In this document: positions 35,705 to 44,459 of the stretch, one piece after another
How positions within the stretch are numbered: the first letter of the stretch is position 1
Layout of the letters: every line of letters begins with the position of its first letter
Assembly (NCBI RefSeq): GCF_020852455.1
Contig: NZ_JADZAT010000032.1
Location: 267,540-331,539, forward strand
Reading direction: 5' to 3'
DNA length: 64,000 nucleotides
DNA from: Novosphingobium sp.
GTDB taxonomy: Bacteria > Pseudomonadota > Alphaproteobacteria > Sphingomonadales > Sphingomonadaceae
Translations under genes and position numbers: made by a program
Notes under the pieces: model-generated
Told to the model about the DNA's origin: nothing
The model's input: the letters and a program-made list of their open reading frames with translations, nothing else
Database searches by the model: none

Positions 35705-36313
35705 TCAGCCAAATTCCCAAACATCCTGCAACTTGCGACCTAGCTGCTGACGCCATCTGTCCGAGTTTTTCCTGTCCTTCCGGAACGACCGTGCGACCGC
35801 TCCTACCGACATATCGGCAAGCTGCACCAGCGGGTCGCGATGACTGGCAGCAAACTTAACGCTCTTGATCCCGCCATCGGCATGCTTTTTCAAATGACGC
35901 TGGAGGTCTTGTTGAAAGACGCGTTCTCCTGAGCCGTCGATAATGACCTTGGCATCGTGCAGGAGTCCGCCGTCATACTTAACCATGTTCTTCACGAAAA
36001 AGCGGTAGAATTCTTCCTTTTCCGACCGCAGGCGATCCGAATGAATGATCTCTTTGCGTACCACAATCGCGCGAACGCAAAAATCGCAATCGGCAACCGC
36101 AGCGAAGAAGCCATCCCGCACTTGATCGCGAGACTTGTTGAACTTGAATTCGGGTGCCGCCCGTAAATCGACAAGAGCCTGCCGAATTACCGCATCAGCA
36201 TGCTGCGCCGCTTCCTTCGATTCAAACACAACCATTGCTGCCGCGAAGATCGGCGTCGATCCCCTGTCCAACTTGAATCCCGGATCGCCACTCTCGTCGA
36301 TGAACACAAACAT
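35705..36313 (-). CDS. DUF3800 domain protein
   Basis: 202 residues. It begins MFVFIDESGDPGF, the acidic DES signature of DUF3800, and has further conserved acids in HDAKVIIDGSGER and a C-terminal RDPLVQLADMSVGAVAR block. The family is predicted to adopt an RNase H-like nuclease fold and often sits in accessory or defence-associated regions. GC content is lower than neighbours. It is a solitary gene without a toxin-antitoxin or defence partner. Confidence 0.85.
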   Translation of the reverse strand: MFVFIDESGDPGFKLDRGSTPIFAAAMVVFESKEAAQHADAVIRQALVDLRAAPEFKFNKSRDQVRDGFFAAVADCDFCVRAIVVRKEIIHSDRLRSEKEEFYRFFVKNMVKYDGGLLHDAKVIIDGSGERVFQQDLQRHLKKHADGGIKSVKFAASHRDPLVQLADMSVGAVARSFRKDRKNSDRWRQQLGRKLQDVWEFG

Positions 36314-36405
36314 AGAAGATCAAGCCGCATTGAATTTGCATGGAATTGGTGACAGGCGCATAATCCACCTAACTCTTCAACCCAAACCTTGGAAGCATCC
36401 TACCC

Positions 36406-37062
36406 TCACCCCAACTCCATCCCCAACAACGCCCCCAGCTCGCCCAGCGCCTGGTCCCCGCTGGTCACCTTGATCGCGGCCATGCCCAGCGTCGCGGCGG
36501 GTTTGCAGTTGATGCCCAGGTCGTCGAGGTAGATGCAGCGCGCGGCGTCGAGCCCCAGCAGCTCGCACATCATCATGTAGATCCGGGGGTCGGGCTTGCG
36601 CACCCCGGCCTTGCTGCTTTCGATCACCTGCTCGAACCGGGCGAAGACCTGTTCATAGGCGTCCTTGGCATCGCCGCTGCGGGCCATGCCGGCGCCGTGG
36701 CCGGCGGGGACATTGTTGGTGATGCAGGCGAGGCGGTATCCGGCCCCGGCCAGCTGGTCGAGCGCGCGGACCATCGCCGGGCGGATCGATCCGGACAGCA
36801 CCGCCAGCACCGCGCGGCCCTCGATCGAATGGCCCAGCGCTTCGGCCTCGGCCTCGAACAGCACGTCAAAGGTGCGCGCGTCGATCTCGGCGCGTTCGAA
36901 CCGCGCCCAGGCGTTGTCGTGGGGGTTGGTGGCGTTGACCGTGCGGATGAAGTTGGCCGGCAGCCCGCGTTCCTCTTCCAGCCGGTTGAACGCTTCGAAG
37001 GGCGAGGCCGTGATCACCCCGCCGAAATCGAAAATCACCGCATCAAAACGCCGCTCGCCCAC
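36406..37062 (-). CDS. HAD-superfamily hydrolase
   Basis: 218 residues from GTG 37062, preceded by AGGGAG; an ATG 4 bp upstream is out of frame. HAD motif I is unusual: FDAVIFDFGGVITASPF, where the second Asp of DxD is Gly (DFG). This DFGGV form occurs in epoxide hydrolase N-terminal-like and acyl-phosphatase HADs. Motif II TNN, motif III Lys and motif IV YLDDLGINCKPA are intact. Substrate unknown. Confidence 0.88.
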   Translation of the reverse strand: MGERRFDAVIFDFGGVITASPFEAFNRLEEERGLPANFIRTVNATNPHDNAWARFERAEIDARTFDVLFEAEAEALGHSIEGRAVLAVLSGSIRPAMVRALDQLAGAGYRLACITNNVPAGHGAGMARSGDAKDAYEQVFARFEQVIESSKAGVRKPDPRIYMMMCELLGLDAARCIYLDDLGINCKPAATLGMAAIKVTSGDQALGELGALLGMELG

Positions 37063-37193
37063 GCCATTCTCCCTGTTTCCTGCCAAGGGGCAGTGGCGCA
37101 TTGCGCGGGCCGGTGCAAGCGTGCCGATTGACGCAAATCATGGTATGATCGCCGCAGGGCCTGCATGATTCCATTGTTGAAGGGAGAACTGCC

Positions 37194-37979
37194 ATGCGTT
37201 CGATTCTGGTCCATACCGGCCGCGATCCTCAGAACGGCGTCCGGCTCGATAGCGCGATGGAAGTGGCGCGGGCCCGCGAAGGCCATGTCACCTTGCTGAT
37301 CGACACCCCGGTTGACCGCTTCGTCACCGTCGATCCCTATGGCGGCACCTATATCGCCCGCGAGGCGCTGGAAGCCGCCGTGGCCGAGGACGATGCCCTG
37401 GCCGAACTGTTCGAAGGCCGGCTGGCCAATGACGATGTCCCGTTCGATGTCGCCAAGTTCGAAACCGCCCCGATCGAAGCGATGGCCAGCGCGGCCCGGC
37501 TGGCCGATCTGGCGGTGGTTTCGCGCGGCTGCGGCTTTGCCGGCGATCTGGCGGTCGAAGCGCGCTGCCCGGTGCTGGTCCTGCCCGAAGACCAGCCGCT
37601 GCGGCTGCCGCTGGCATCGGCCTGCATTGCCTGGGATGGTGGCGACCAGTCGGCGCTGGCGCTGCGCAGCGCGGTGCCGCTGCTGGCCGGTTGCGCCAGC
37701 GTGACGGTGCTGACCGTCAGCGACGAGGCGGCGGGCGGCTTCCCGGCCACCGATGCCCTGCGCTATCTTGCCCGGCACGGGATCAAGGCCGAGCTGGTCG
37801 AACTGCAGAAGGGCAGCTCGATCGAGGAAACGCTGGCCCGCGAAGTGGCCCGGCAGGGTGCGCAGCTGCTGGTGATGGGGGCCTATGGCCACAGCCGAGT
37901 GCGCGAATTCCTGTTCGGCGGGGTGACGCGCTATTTCCTTGAGGACGAGGCCGCCCCGGCGCTGCTGCTGGCGCATTAG
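37194..37979 (+). CDS. Universal stress protein, tandem UspA domains
   Basis: 261 residues. The second UspA domain has the ATP-binding motif G-x2-G-x9-G in GAYGHSRVREFLFGGVTRYF; the first domain is divergent and lacks it. ATG follows AAGGGAGAA. Such proteins bind ATP and help stress survival. A 9-bp hairpin (37982-38007) directly follows the stop. Confidence 0.88.
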   Translation: MRSILVHTGRDPQNGVRLDSAMEVARAREGHVTLLIDTPVDRFVTVDPYGGTYIAREALEAAVAEDDALAELFEGRLANDDVPFDVAKFETAPIEAMASAARLADLAVVSRGCGFAGDLAVEARCPVLVLPEDQPLRLPLASACIAWDGGDQSALALRSAVPLLAGCASVTVLTVSDEAAGGFPATDALRYLARHGIKAELVELQKGSSIEETLAREVARQGAQLLVMGAYGHSRVREFLFGGVTRYFLEDEAAPALLLAH

Positions 37980-38289
37980 CGGCTGTTTCAGCCTGGCTTG
38001 AAACAGCGCAGCACCGGCCCGCTCGCCCGGCCCGGTGTTGCCTCCACGTGAGTGGAAAGGACATTGGGCGGCCCGGGCGGGCAATCCGGGCGGATCAAAG
38101 CCGCCATGATGGCGCCCGGCTTCGTGCTCGAAGCCGGGCGCGATATGTTGCGCCGCAGCGAAGGTAACCCTGCTGCGGGGGTGTTAGCCTCCGCAAATCG
38201 CGGTGAAACCGACCGTTTTTTCCTGAAATTCCGCCGATCTTGAGCGAAAATGAACAGCCGTTGCAAATTCTGCAACATGCAATGACCTT

Positions 38290-38397
38290 TTCGCACTTGC
38301 ACAAAAAGCGGCCTGCCGCCATTTAGAGCCTGCCTTTCAGGCATCCTCTCCCAAAAACTTCCCAAGGCCGGGTCAGCAATGACCCGGCCTTTTTTTT
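38290..38397 (+). ncRNA. Possible small RNA ending in a canonical terminator
   Basis: The segment contains GCCTGCCTTTCAGGC (hairpin), the pyrimidine run CATCCTCTCCC that could pair with Shine-Dalgarno sequences, and ends with GGCCGGGTCA-GCAA-TGACCCGGCC followed by eight T. It is about 310 bp after the nearest gene end, too far for a simple Usp terminator. The 5' end is a guess. Confidence 0.35.
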
Positions 38398-38497
38398 CAT
38401 CCCTCCCGGGAGGGCGCCAGGTCAGCAATGACCCGGCCCTTTTTTCGTCCCTCCAGGGAGGGCGCCAGGCCAGCAATGGCCCGGCTTTTTTCGTCCA
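38366..38497 (+). terminator. Tandem array of three terminator hairpins (48-49 bp period)
   Basis: CAGCAATG loops at 38374, 38423 and 38471 sit in stems GGGTCA/TGACCC, GGTCA/TGACC and GGCCA/TGGCC, each followed by CCGG and 6-8 T. The units are joined by near-identical TCGTCCCTCC-GGGAGGGCGCC linkers, themselves hairpin-forming. All three T-runs face the plus direction. Confidence 0.75.
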
Positions 38498-38604
38498 GTT
38501 CAGCCTGTCTGGCGCGCGCGAATTTGCAATTGCCGCAACCAGTTCCTAGCTTCGCTTTCCGGCTGCATTCGCCGGCAGAGTCGAGCAAGGAAGAGCGCAA
38601 GGTC

Positions 38605-40905
38605 ATGGCCGATAGTCCCGAAAAGTCGATCAAACTCCAGGTCGCAGCCGCCCGTCAGGAGGAAAGCGGCAATGGCTTTGCCCGCCTGCCGCGTTCGGCG
38701 CTGTCGGCGCTGGGGGTGACCGAGGGCGATGTGATCGAGATCGAAGGCAAGCGCGCCACGGTCGCGCGGGTCCAGGCGCCCTATCCGGAGGACGAGGGGC
38801 TGGAAGTGATCCGGCTCGACGGCCTCCAGCGCGCCAATGCCGAGGTTGGCTCGGGCGATCATGTCCAGGTTCGCAAGGCCGCCAGCAAGCCCGCCCAGCG
38901 TGTGATCTTTGCCCCGGCGATGCGCGAGATGCGGTTGCAGGGCCCAGGCGAGGCGCTCAAGCGCAATTTCTTTGGCCGGGCGCTGGTGGCGGGCGATCTG
39001 GTCGCCACCACCGGCCAGCAGCAGGTGCGCGACATGCCGCCCGAAGTCGCGCGGATGTTCAACGCCCCGGCCTTTTCGCTGACCCAGATCCGCCTGACCG
39101 TGGTCTCGACCGTGCCCAAGGGCGTGGTCCACATCGACGAGCACACCGAGGTGGAACTGCGCGAGGAGTTCGAGGAGGCGCGCGGGCATCGCGGCGATGT
39201 GAACTATGACGATGTCGGCGGGATGGGCGATACGATCCGCCAGCTGCGCGAAATGGTCGAGCTGCCGCTGCGCTATCCCGAACTGTTCACCCGGCTTGGC
39301 GTCGATCCGCCCAAGGGGGTGCTGCTGCACGGCCCGCCGGGCACCGGCAAGACCCGGCTGGCCCGCGCCGTGGCCAACGAGAGCGAGGCGAGCTTCTTCG
39401 CGATCAACGGGCCCGAGATCATGGGCTCTGCCTATGGCGAAAGCGAGCGGCGGCTGCGCGAGGTGTTCGAGGAGGCGGCCAAGGCCGCGCCCTCGATCGT
39501 CTTCATCGACGAGATCGATTCGATTGCGCCCAAGCGTTCGGGCACCCCCGGCGAGGCCGAAAAGCGACTGGTTGCCCAGCTGCTGACCCTGATGGACGGG
39601 CTCAGCACCGGGGCCAATATCGTGGTGATCGCCGCGACCAACCGCCCCGATGCGCTGGACGAGGCGCTGCGCCGCCCGGGCCGGTTCGACCGCGAGATCG
39701 TGGTCGGCGTGCCCGATGAAAGCGGCCGGCGCGAGATCCTGGGGATCCACACCCGCGGCATGCCGCTGGCCGAAGGGGTCGATCTGGATGAGCTGGCGCG
39801 CACCACGCACGGCTTCGTCGGGGCCGATCTGGGCGCGCTGGCGCGCGAGGCGGCGATGGACGCGGTGCGGCGGATCATGCCGCAGCTCAATCTGGAAGCG
39901 CAGACCATCCCGCCCGATGTGCTCGAAAGCCTGACCGTTACCCGCGACGACTTTCTCAATGCTCTCAAACGCGTCCAGCCTTCGGCGATGCGCGAGGTGA
40001 TGGTCCAGGTCCCGAACGTCGGCTGGGCCGATATCGGCGGCGCGGACGAGGCGCAGCTGAAACTGCAGGAAGGGATCGAACTGCCGCTGAAGAACCCCGA
40101 GGCGTTCCGCCGGCTGGGGATCCGCCCGGCCAAGGGCTTTCTACTCTATGGCCCGCCGGGCACCGGCAAGACCCTGCTCGCCAAGGCGGTCGCCAAGGAA
40201 AGCGAGGCGAACTTCATCTCGATCAAGTCGAGCGACCTCCTCAGCAAATGGTACGGCGAAAGCGAACAGCAGATCAGCCGCCTGTTCGCCCGCGCCCGCC
40301 AGGTTGCGCCTTGCGTGGTGTTCATCGACGAGATCGACAGCCTTGTCCCGGCGCGCGGTTCTGGCGCGAACGAGCCGCAGGTCACCGCGCGGGTGGTCAA
40401 CACGATCCTGGCCGAAATGGATGGGATGGAGGAACTGTCATCGGTGGTGGTGGTCGGCGCGACCAACCGCCCGACGCTGGTCGATCCGGCGCTGCTGCGT
40501 CCGGGCCGGCTCGACGAGCTGGTCTATGTCGGCACCCCCGATGCGAAGGGGCGTGAGCATATCCTGGGGATCCACACCGCGCGGATGCCACTGGCCAAGG
40601 ACGTCGATCTGGCGGCCATCGCGGCGGAGGCCGAACGCTTCACCGGTGCCGATCTGGAAGACGTGGTCCGCCGCGCCGGCATGGTCGCGATCCGCACCCG
40701 CGGGGCCAAGGCCAAGCAGGTCACCGCCGAGGACTTCGCCGCAGCACTGGCAGATTCGCGCGCCACGGTGACCCCCGAAATGGAGGCCGAATACGCCCGG
40801 ATGAAGGGTGAGCTCAAAAAGCGCGCGGCGGCGGTCAACCTCACCCCGCTGGGCTTCCTCGCCCCGGGCATGGTCGAATCGACGCGGGACAAGAAGCACG
40901 GATGA
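38605..40905 (+). CDS. CDC48/VAT-family AAA ATPase
   Basis: 766 residues from ATG 38605. Organisation as in archaeal VAT: N-domain (about 1-195) with double-psi barrel, then two AAA modules with Walker A GPPGTGKT at about 243 and 516, Walker B IVFIDEID and CVVFIDEID, and arginine fingers (RRPGRFDRE, LRPGRLDEL). Likely an unfoldase hexamer. The promoter must lie between the terminator array and the start. Bacterial CDC48 homologues are less common than ClpX/FtsH. Confidence 0.95.
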   Translation: MADSPEKSIKLQVAAARQEESGNGFARLPRSALSALGVTEGDVIEIEGKRATVARVQAPYPEDEGLEVIRLDGLQRANAEVGSGDHVQVRKAASKPAQRVIFAPAMREMRLQGPGEALKRNFFGRALVAGDLVATTGQQQVRDMPPEVARMFNAPAFSLTQIRLTVVSTVPKGVVHIDEHTEVELREEFEEARGHRGDVNYDDVGGMGDTIRQLREMVELPLRYPELFTRLGVDPPKGVLLHGPPGTGKTRLARAVANESEASFFAINGPEIMGSAYGESERRLREVFEEAAKAAPSIVFIDEIDSIAPKRSGTPGEAEKRLVAQLLTLMDGLSTGANIVVIAATNRPDALDEALRRPGRFDREIVVGVPDESGRREILGIHTRGMPLAEGVDLDELARTTHGFVGADLGALAREAAMDAVRRIMPQLNLEAQTIPPDVLESLTVTRDDFLNALKRVQPSAMREVMVQVPNVGWADIGGADEAQLKLQEGIELPLKNPEAFRRLGIRPAKGFLLYGPPGTGKTLLAKAVAKESEANFISIKSSDLLSKWYGESEQQISRLFARARQVAPCVVFIDEIDSLVPARGSGANEPQVTARVVNTILAEMDGMEELSSVVVVGATNRPTLVDPALLRPGRLDELVYVGTPDAKGREHILGIHTARMPLAKDVDLAAIAAEAERFTGADLEDVVRRAGMVAIRTRGAKAKQVTAEDFAAALADSRATVTPEMEAEYARMKGELKKRAAAVNLTPLGFLAPGMVESTRDKKHG

Positions 40906-40925
40906 TGTCCCGGCTGGGGGAGCGC

Positions 40926-43763
40926 TTAGTGCGCCGCCCCCCAGCTTGCCCCCGTCCCGATCTCCACCCCCAGCGGGACTGACAGCTTCACCGCCGGTTC
41001 GGCCGCGCCTGCCATCACGCTGCGGATTACATCGCTGGCCGCAGCGACATCGCTTTCGGGCAGTTCGAACACCAGTTCGTCGTGGACCTGCAGCAGCATC
41101 CGCACGTGGCTGAGGCCGGCTTCGGTCAGCGCGGGCATCATCCGGGCCATCGCGCGCTTGATGATATCGGCGCTGGTGCCCTGGATCGGGGCGTTGATCG
41201 CGGCGCGTTCGCTGCCCTGGCGTTCGGCCTGGTTGGGTGAGCCGATGCGGGGGAACCAGCACTTGCGGCCGAACAGGGTCTCGGAAAATCCGCATTCGCG
41301 CACCGATGCCAGCGTATCTTGGATATAGCGCTGGATCCCCGGAAAGCGCTGGAAATAGAGGTCGATCGTGCCCTGCGCCTCTTCGGGGGTCACGCCCAGC
41401 CGCGCGGCCAGGCCCCAGCGGCTGATGCCATAGAGGATCGCGAAGTTGACCGTCTTGGCGCGGCCGCGGGTGTCGCGGTTGACCTCGCCGAACATTTCCT
41501 GCGCGGTGCGGGCGTGGATGTCTTCACCGGCAGCGAACGCGGCCTTCAGTTCGGGCACATCGGCCATATGCGCAGCCAGCCGCAGCTCGATCTGGCTGTA
41601 GTCGGCGGCGAGCAGCACGTTACCCGGTTCGGCCACGAAAGCCTCGCGGATCTGGCGGCCGATCTCGGTGCGGATCGGGATGTTCTGCAGGTTGGGCTCG
41701 GTCGAGGAGAGCCGCCCGGTTTGCGCGCCAACCAGGCTGTAGCTGGTGTGGACCCGCCCGGTCAGCGGGCTGATCGCTTCCTGCAGCGCCTCGGTATAGG
41801 TTGAGCGCAGCTTCGACAGCTGGCGCCATTCGAGCACCTTGCTGGCCACCGGCGCGCCTTCGCCGTCGAGCCGTTCAAGCACCGACTGGTCGGTGGAATA
41901 CTGCCCGGTCTTGCCCTTCTTGCCGCCCTTGTAGCCCAGCTTGTCGAACAGGATTTCGCCCAGTTGCTTGGGGCTGCCGATGGTGAAAGGCTGCCCGGCC
42001 AGCGCGTGAATCTCGCCCTCCAGCTTGCCGATCTCTTCGGCGAAAGTGGCTGAAAGCCCGGCCAGCCGTTCGCGGTCAACCTTGATCCCGTGGCGCTCCA
42101 TCTGCGCCACCACCGGCACCAGCGGGCGATCGACGCGTTCATAGACGCGGGTCGCGGCCTCGTCCGACAGGCGCGGCTTCAGGAGCCGGTGCAGCCGCCA
42201 GGTTACCTCGGCATCCTCGGCGGCGTACTCGGTCGCGCGGTCGATCGGCACTTCGGTGAAGGGGATCGCCTTCTTGCCGGTGCCGCACAGGTCCTTGAAG
42301 GCCAGCGGAGTGTGTCCGAGGTGGCGCTGGCTCAGCTCGTCCATCCCGTGCCCGCCGCCGATCCCGTCGATCTGGCGCCCGGCGTCGAGGTCGAAGCTCA
42401 TCACCATGGTATCGTCGATCGGGCCAACCGCGATGCCGTGCCGGGCCAGCACGTTGAGATCGTACTTGGCGTTCTGCCCGACCTTGAGCACCGCGTCGCT
42501 TTCCAGCAGCGGTTTGAGCCGCGCGATCGCTTCGGCCAGCGGCACCTGCTGCGGCTTTTCAGCAAACATGTCGGTGCCGCCGTGGCCCAGCGGGATGTAG
42601 CAGGCCTGCCCTGCCCCGGTGCAAAGGCTGATCCCGGCCAGATCGGCGCCGATCGCATCAAGCGCGCTGGTTTCGGTGTCAAAGGCCACCAGCCGCGCGG
42701 CGAAGGCGCGTTCGATCCAGGCATCGAGCGCGGCGGTGGTCTGCACGCATTCGTACTTGCTGCGATCGATCGGCGGCAGGTCGGGCAAGGGCTGGCGATT
42801 GCCCGCCGGCGCGGCCGAAACCCCGGCGGTGACCGGCTTGGCCGGGTTGAGATCGACCTTGCGTTCCGGGCTGCCGCGCCCGTCGCCCAGTCGCTTGAGC
42901 AGCGAGTTGAAGCCGTGTTCGGCCAGGAACGCGGCCAGCGGATCGGGCGGAACCTCGCCCAGCTTGAAATCATCCAGCGGCACCGGCAGCGGGCAATCTT
43001 CCTTCAGCTGCACCAGCACCCGGCTGAGCCGCGCCATTTCGGCATGCTCGATCAGGCTGTCGCGCATTTTCGAAGGCTTCATGTCCGGCGCGGCGGCCAA
43101 TGCGGCTTCCAGGCTGCCATGCTCCTGGATCAGCTTGGTCGCGGTCTTGGGGCCGATCCCGCGGATGCCGGGGACATTGTCCACCGCGTCGCCCATCAGG
43201 GCCAGGACATCGCCGACCAGGCCCGGCGGGACGCCGAACTTTTCCTCAACCTCGGGAATGTCGATCCGGACATTCTTCATGGTGTCGAGCATGTCGATAT
43301 GCCCGCCGTTCCCGTCCGGGCCGACCAGCTGCATCAGGTCCTTGTCGGACGAAACGATCGTCACGTCCCAGCCGCGCTCGGTCGCGGCATGGGCGTAGGA
43401 GGCGATCAGGTCATCGGCCTCAAGCCCGGTTTCCTCGATGCAGGGCAGGCTGAAGGCGCGGGTCGCGTCGCGGATCAGCGGAAACTGCGGCTTCAGGTCT
43501 TCGGGCGGGGGCGGGCGGTTGGCCTTGTAATCGGCGAAGATCTCGTTGCGGAACGACTTGCCCGAAGCATCAAGGATCACTGCCAGGTGGGTGGGGCCAT
43601 CGGCCTTGTTGAGATCGTCGGCCAGCTTCCACAGCATGGTGGTATAGCCATAGACCGCGCCGACCGGGACGCCCTGCGGGTTGGTCAGCGGCGGAAGGCG
43701 GTGATAGGCGCGGAAAATATAGGCCGAACCATCGACCAGGTAGAGATGCTGCTTGGCTTCCAT
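40926..43763 (-). CDS. polA: DNA polymerase I
   Basis: 945 residues from MEAKQHLYLVDGSAY; an earlier in-frame start would add 43 non-conserved residues. 5'-3' exonuclease domain (DGSAYIFRAYH, GVPPGLVGDVLALMGDAVDNVPG), 3'-5' exonuclease with an intact FDTETSALD motif, and polymerase domain with DYSQIELRLAAH (motif A), RGRAKTVNFAILYG (motif B) and VHDELVFELP (motif C). Functions in Okazaki fragment processing and repair. Convergent with the CDC48 gene. Confidence 0.97.
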   Translation of the reverse strand: MEAKQHLYLVDGSAYIFRAYHRLPPLTNPQGVPVGAVYGYTTMLWKLADDLNKADGPTHLAVILDASGKSFRNEIFADYKANRPPPPEDLKPQFPLIRDATRAFSLPCIEETGLEADDLIASYAHAATERGWDVTIVSSDKDLMQLVGPDGNGGHIDMLDTMKNVRIDIPEVEEKFGVPPGLVGDVLALMGDAVDNVPGIRGIGPKTATKLIQEHGSLEAALAAAPDMKPSKMRDSLIEHAEMARLSRVLVQLKEDCPLPVPLDDFKLGEVPPDPLAAFLAEHGFNSLLKRLGDGRGSPERKVDLNPAKPVTAGVSAAPAGNRQPLPDLPPIDRSKYECVQTTAALDAWIERAFAARLVAFDTETSALDAIGADLAGISLCTGAGQACYIPLGHGGTDMFAEKPQQVPLAEAIARLKPLLESDAVLKVGQNAKYDLNVLARHGIAVGPIDDTMVMSFDLDAGRQIDGIGGGHGMDELSQRHLGHTPLAFKDLCGTGKKAIPFTEVPIDRATEYAAEDAEVTWRLHRLLKPRLSDEAATRVYERVDRPLVPVVAQMERHGIKVDRERLAGLSATFAEEIGKLEGEIHALAGQPFTIGSPKQLGEILFDKLGYKGGKKGKTGQYSTDQSVLERLDGEGAPVASKVLEWRQLSKLRSTYTEALQEAISPLTGRVHTSYSLVGAQTGRLSSTEPNLQNIPIRTEIGRQIREAFVAEPGNVLLAADYSQIELRLAAHMADVPELKAAFAAGEDIHARTAQEMFGEVNRDTRGRAKTVNFAILYGISRWGLAARLGVTPEEAQGTIDLYFQRFPGIQRYIQDTLASVRECGFSETLFGRKCWFPRIGSPNQAERQGSERAAINAPIQGTSADIIKRAMARMMPALTEAGLSHVRMLLQVHDELVFELPESDVAAASDVIRSVMAGAAEPAVKLSVPLGVEIGTGASWGAAH

Positions 43764-44031
43764 CTGCCGATGGTTAGCAGGCCTTTGGGCGCAGGGTAAG
43801 GCGCGAATCAACGGTTCTGACCGCCGCGACCGGGCCGTCATGACCTTGCCACAATTGCGGTCCAGATTTGCAAAAGTGCGCAATTGCGCCATTGTCCCGA
43901 TGTCACGCGACTATCGCTTGCATAGTCGTGCGAAGGGCATTATTTGAGGCGCCGAAGTCTACCACCAAGGTAGGCTTTCCGTCTGGCTTTGTGCCAGGCG
44001 TGGTCCACTCGCTGTTCAAGGATTACCATAC

Positions 44032-44325
44032 ATGCGCAAGATCATTCTCGCCGCTGCCGTCGCTGGCGCCGCTCTCTCGCTCTCGGCCTGCAAGGGCAAG
44101 GAAGCTGACGAAGCCGTTGCCGCTGCTTCGGAAGTTGCCACCGACGCCGCTTCGGACGCTGCCGCTGCCGGTTCGGAAGCTGCTGCTGCTGGTGCCGACG
44201 CCGCCAAGGCCGGTGCTGACGCCGTTTCGAGCGCTGCCGCTGCTGGTGCTGACGCTGCTGCCGGCGCTGCCGACGCTGCTGGCGACGCTGCCAAGGCTGC
44301 TGAAGAAGCTGCCAAGAAGATGTAA
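44032..44325 (+). CDS. Alanine-rich small lipoprotein
   Basis: 97 residues. Signal peptide with lipobox LSAC (C at residue 20), then an almost repetitive Ala/Asp/Glu/Lys sequence with heptad-like AADAA units predicted as one long amphipathic helix. Resembles small entericidin/Lpp-like envelope proteins. ATG follows AAGGA. A good terminator follows. Codon use is strongly biased to GCT/GCC, suggesting high expression. Confidence 0.8.
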   Translation: MRKIILAAAVAGAALSLSACKGKEADEAVAAASEVATDAASDAAAAGSEAAAAGADAAKAGADAVSSAAAAGADAAAGAADAAGDAAKAAEEAAKKM

Positions 44326-44350
44326 TCTTCGCCTAACGGCACAAGAATTG

Positions 44351-44379
44351 GGGGCGTCAGGGAAACCTGGCGCCCCTTT
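44351..44379 (+). terminator. Rho-independent terminator of the lipoprotein gene
   Basis: GGGGCGTCAGG-GAAA-CCTGGCGCCCC followed by TTTTCTTT; 11 bp with one G-U pair and a GNRA-type loop. Confidence 0.85.
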
Positions 44380-44411
44380 TCTTTGCCTCGCTCGCGCACT
44401 GCCTTGATCTT

Positions 44412-44429
44412 TTTAATCGCCCGATTAAA
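44412..44429. promoter_or_regulatory. Perfect palindrome TTTAATCG-CC-CGATTAAA before the phosphotransferase gene
   Basis: 8-bp arms, 31 bp before the GTG start. The inner 16-mer recurs with two changes at 33390-33405 before the nitronate monooxygenase gene. Likely a dimeric repressor site (TetR or similar). Confidence 0.6.
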
Positions 44430-44459
44430 CCTGTGGCGGATGGAACGGAGGATCGGCAG

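Larger units (their letters stand above)
37980..38604. other. Gene-free interval between the Usp and CDC48 genes
   Basis: 625 bp of structured DNA: a hairpin GCTGTTTCA/TGAAACAGC (37982-38007); a fragment GCACCGGCCCGCTCGCCCGG (38011-38030) related to the long hairpin at 47.1 kb; a perfect 11-bp hairpin (38112-38141); a region rich in TTGCAA/GCAA; a possible small RNA ending at a strong terminator (38397); then the terminator array. A 45-63 codon frame across 38052-38243 has no ribosome site and is not called. Confidence 0.6.

Noticed and set aside
38052..38243. 63-codon plus-strand frame (or 45 codons from an inner ATG)
   Set aside because: No ribosome site, overlaps a perfect hairpin, no recognisable features.
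42090..43799. 569-codon plus-strand frame opposite polA
   Set aside because: Shadow of DNA polymerase I.
44139..44300. Tandem DNA repeat within the Ala-rich lipoprotein gene
   Set aside because: Repetition reflects Ala codon bias in a helical protein rather than a true tandem repeat unit.
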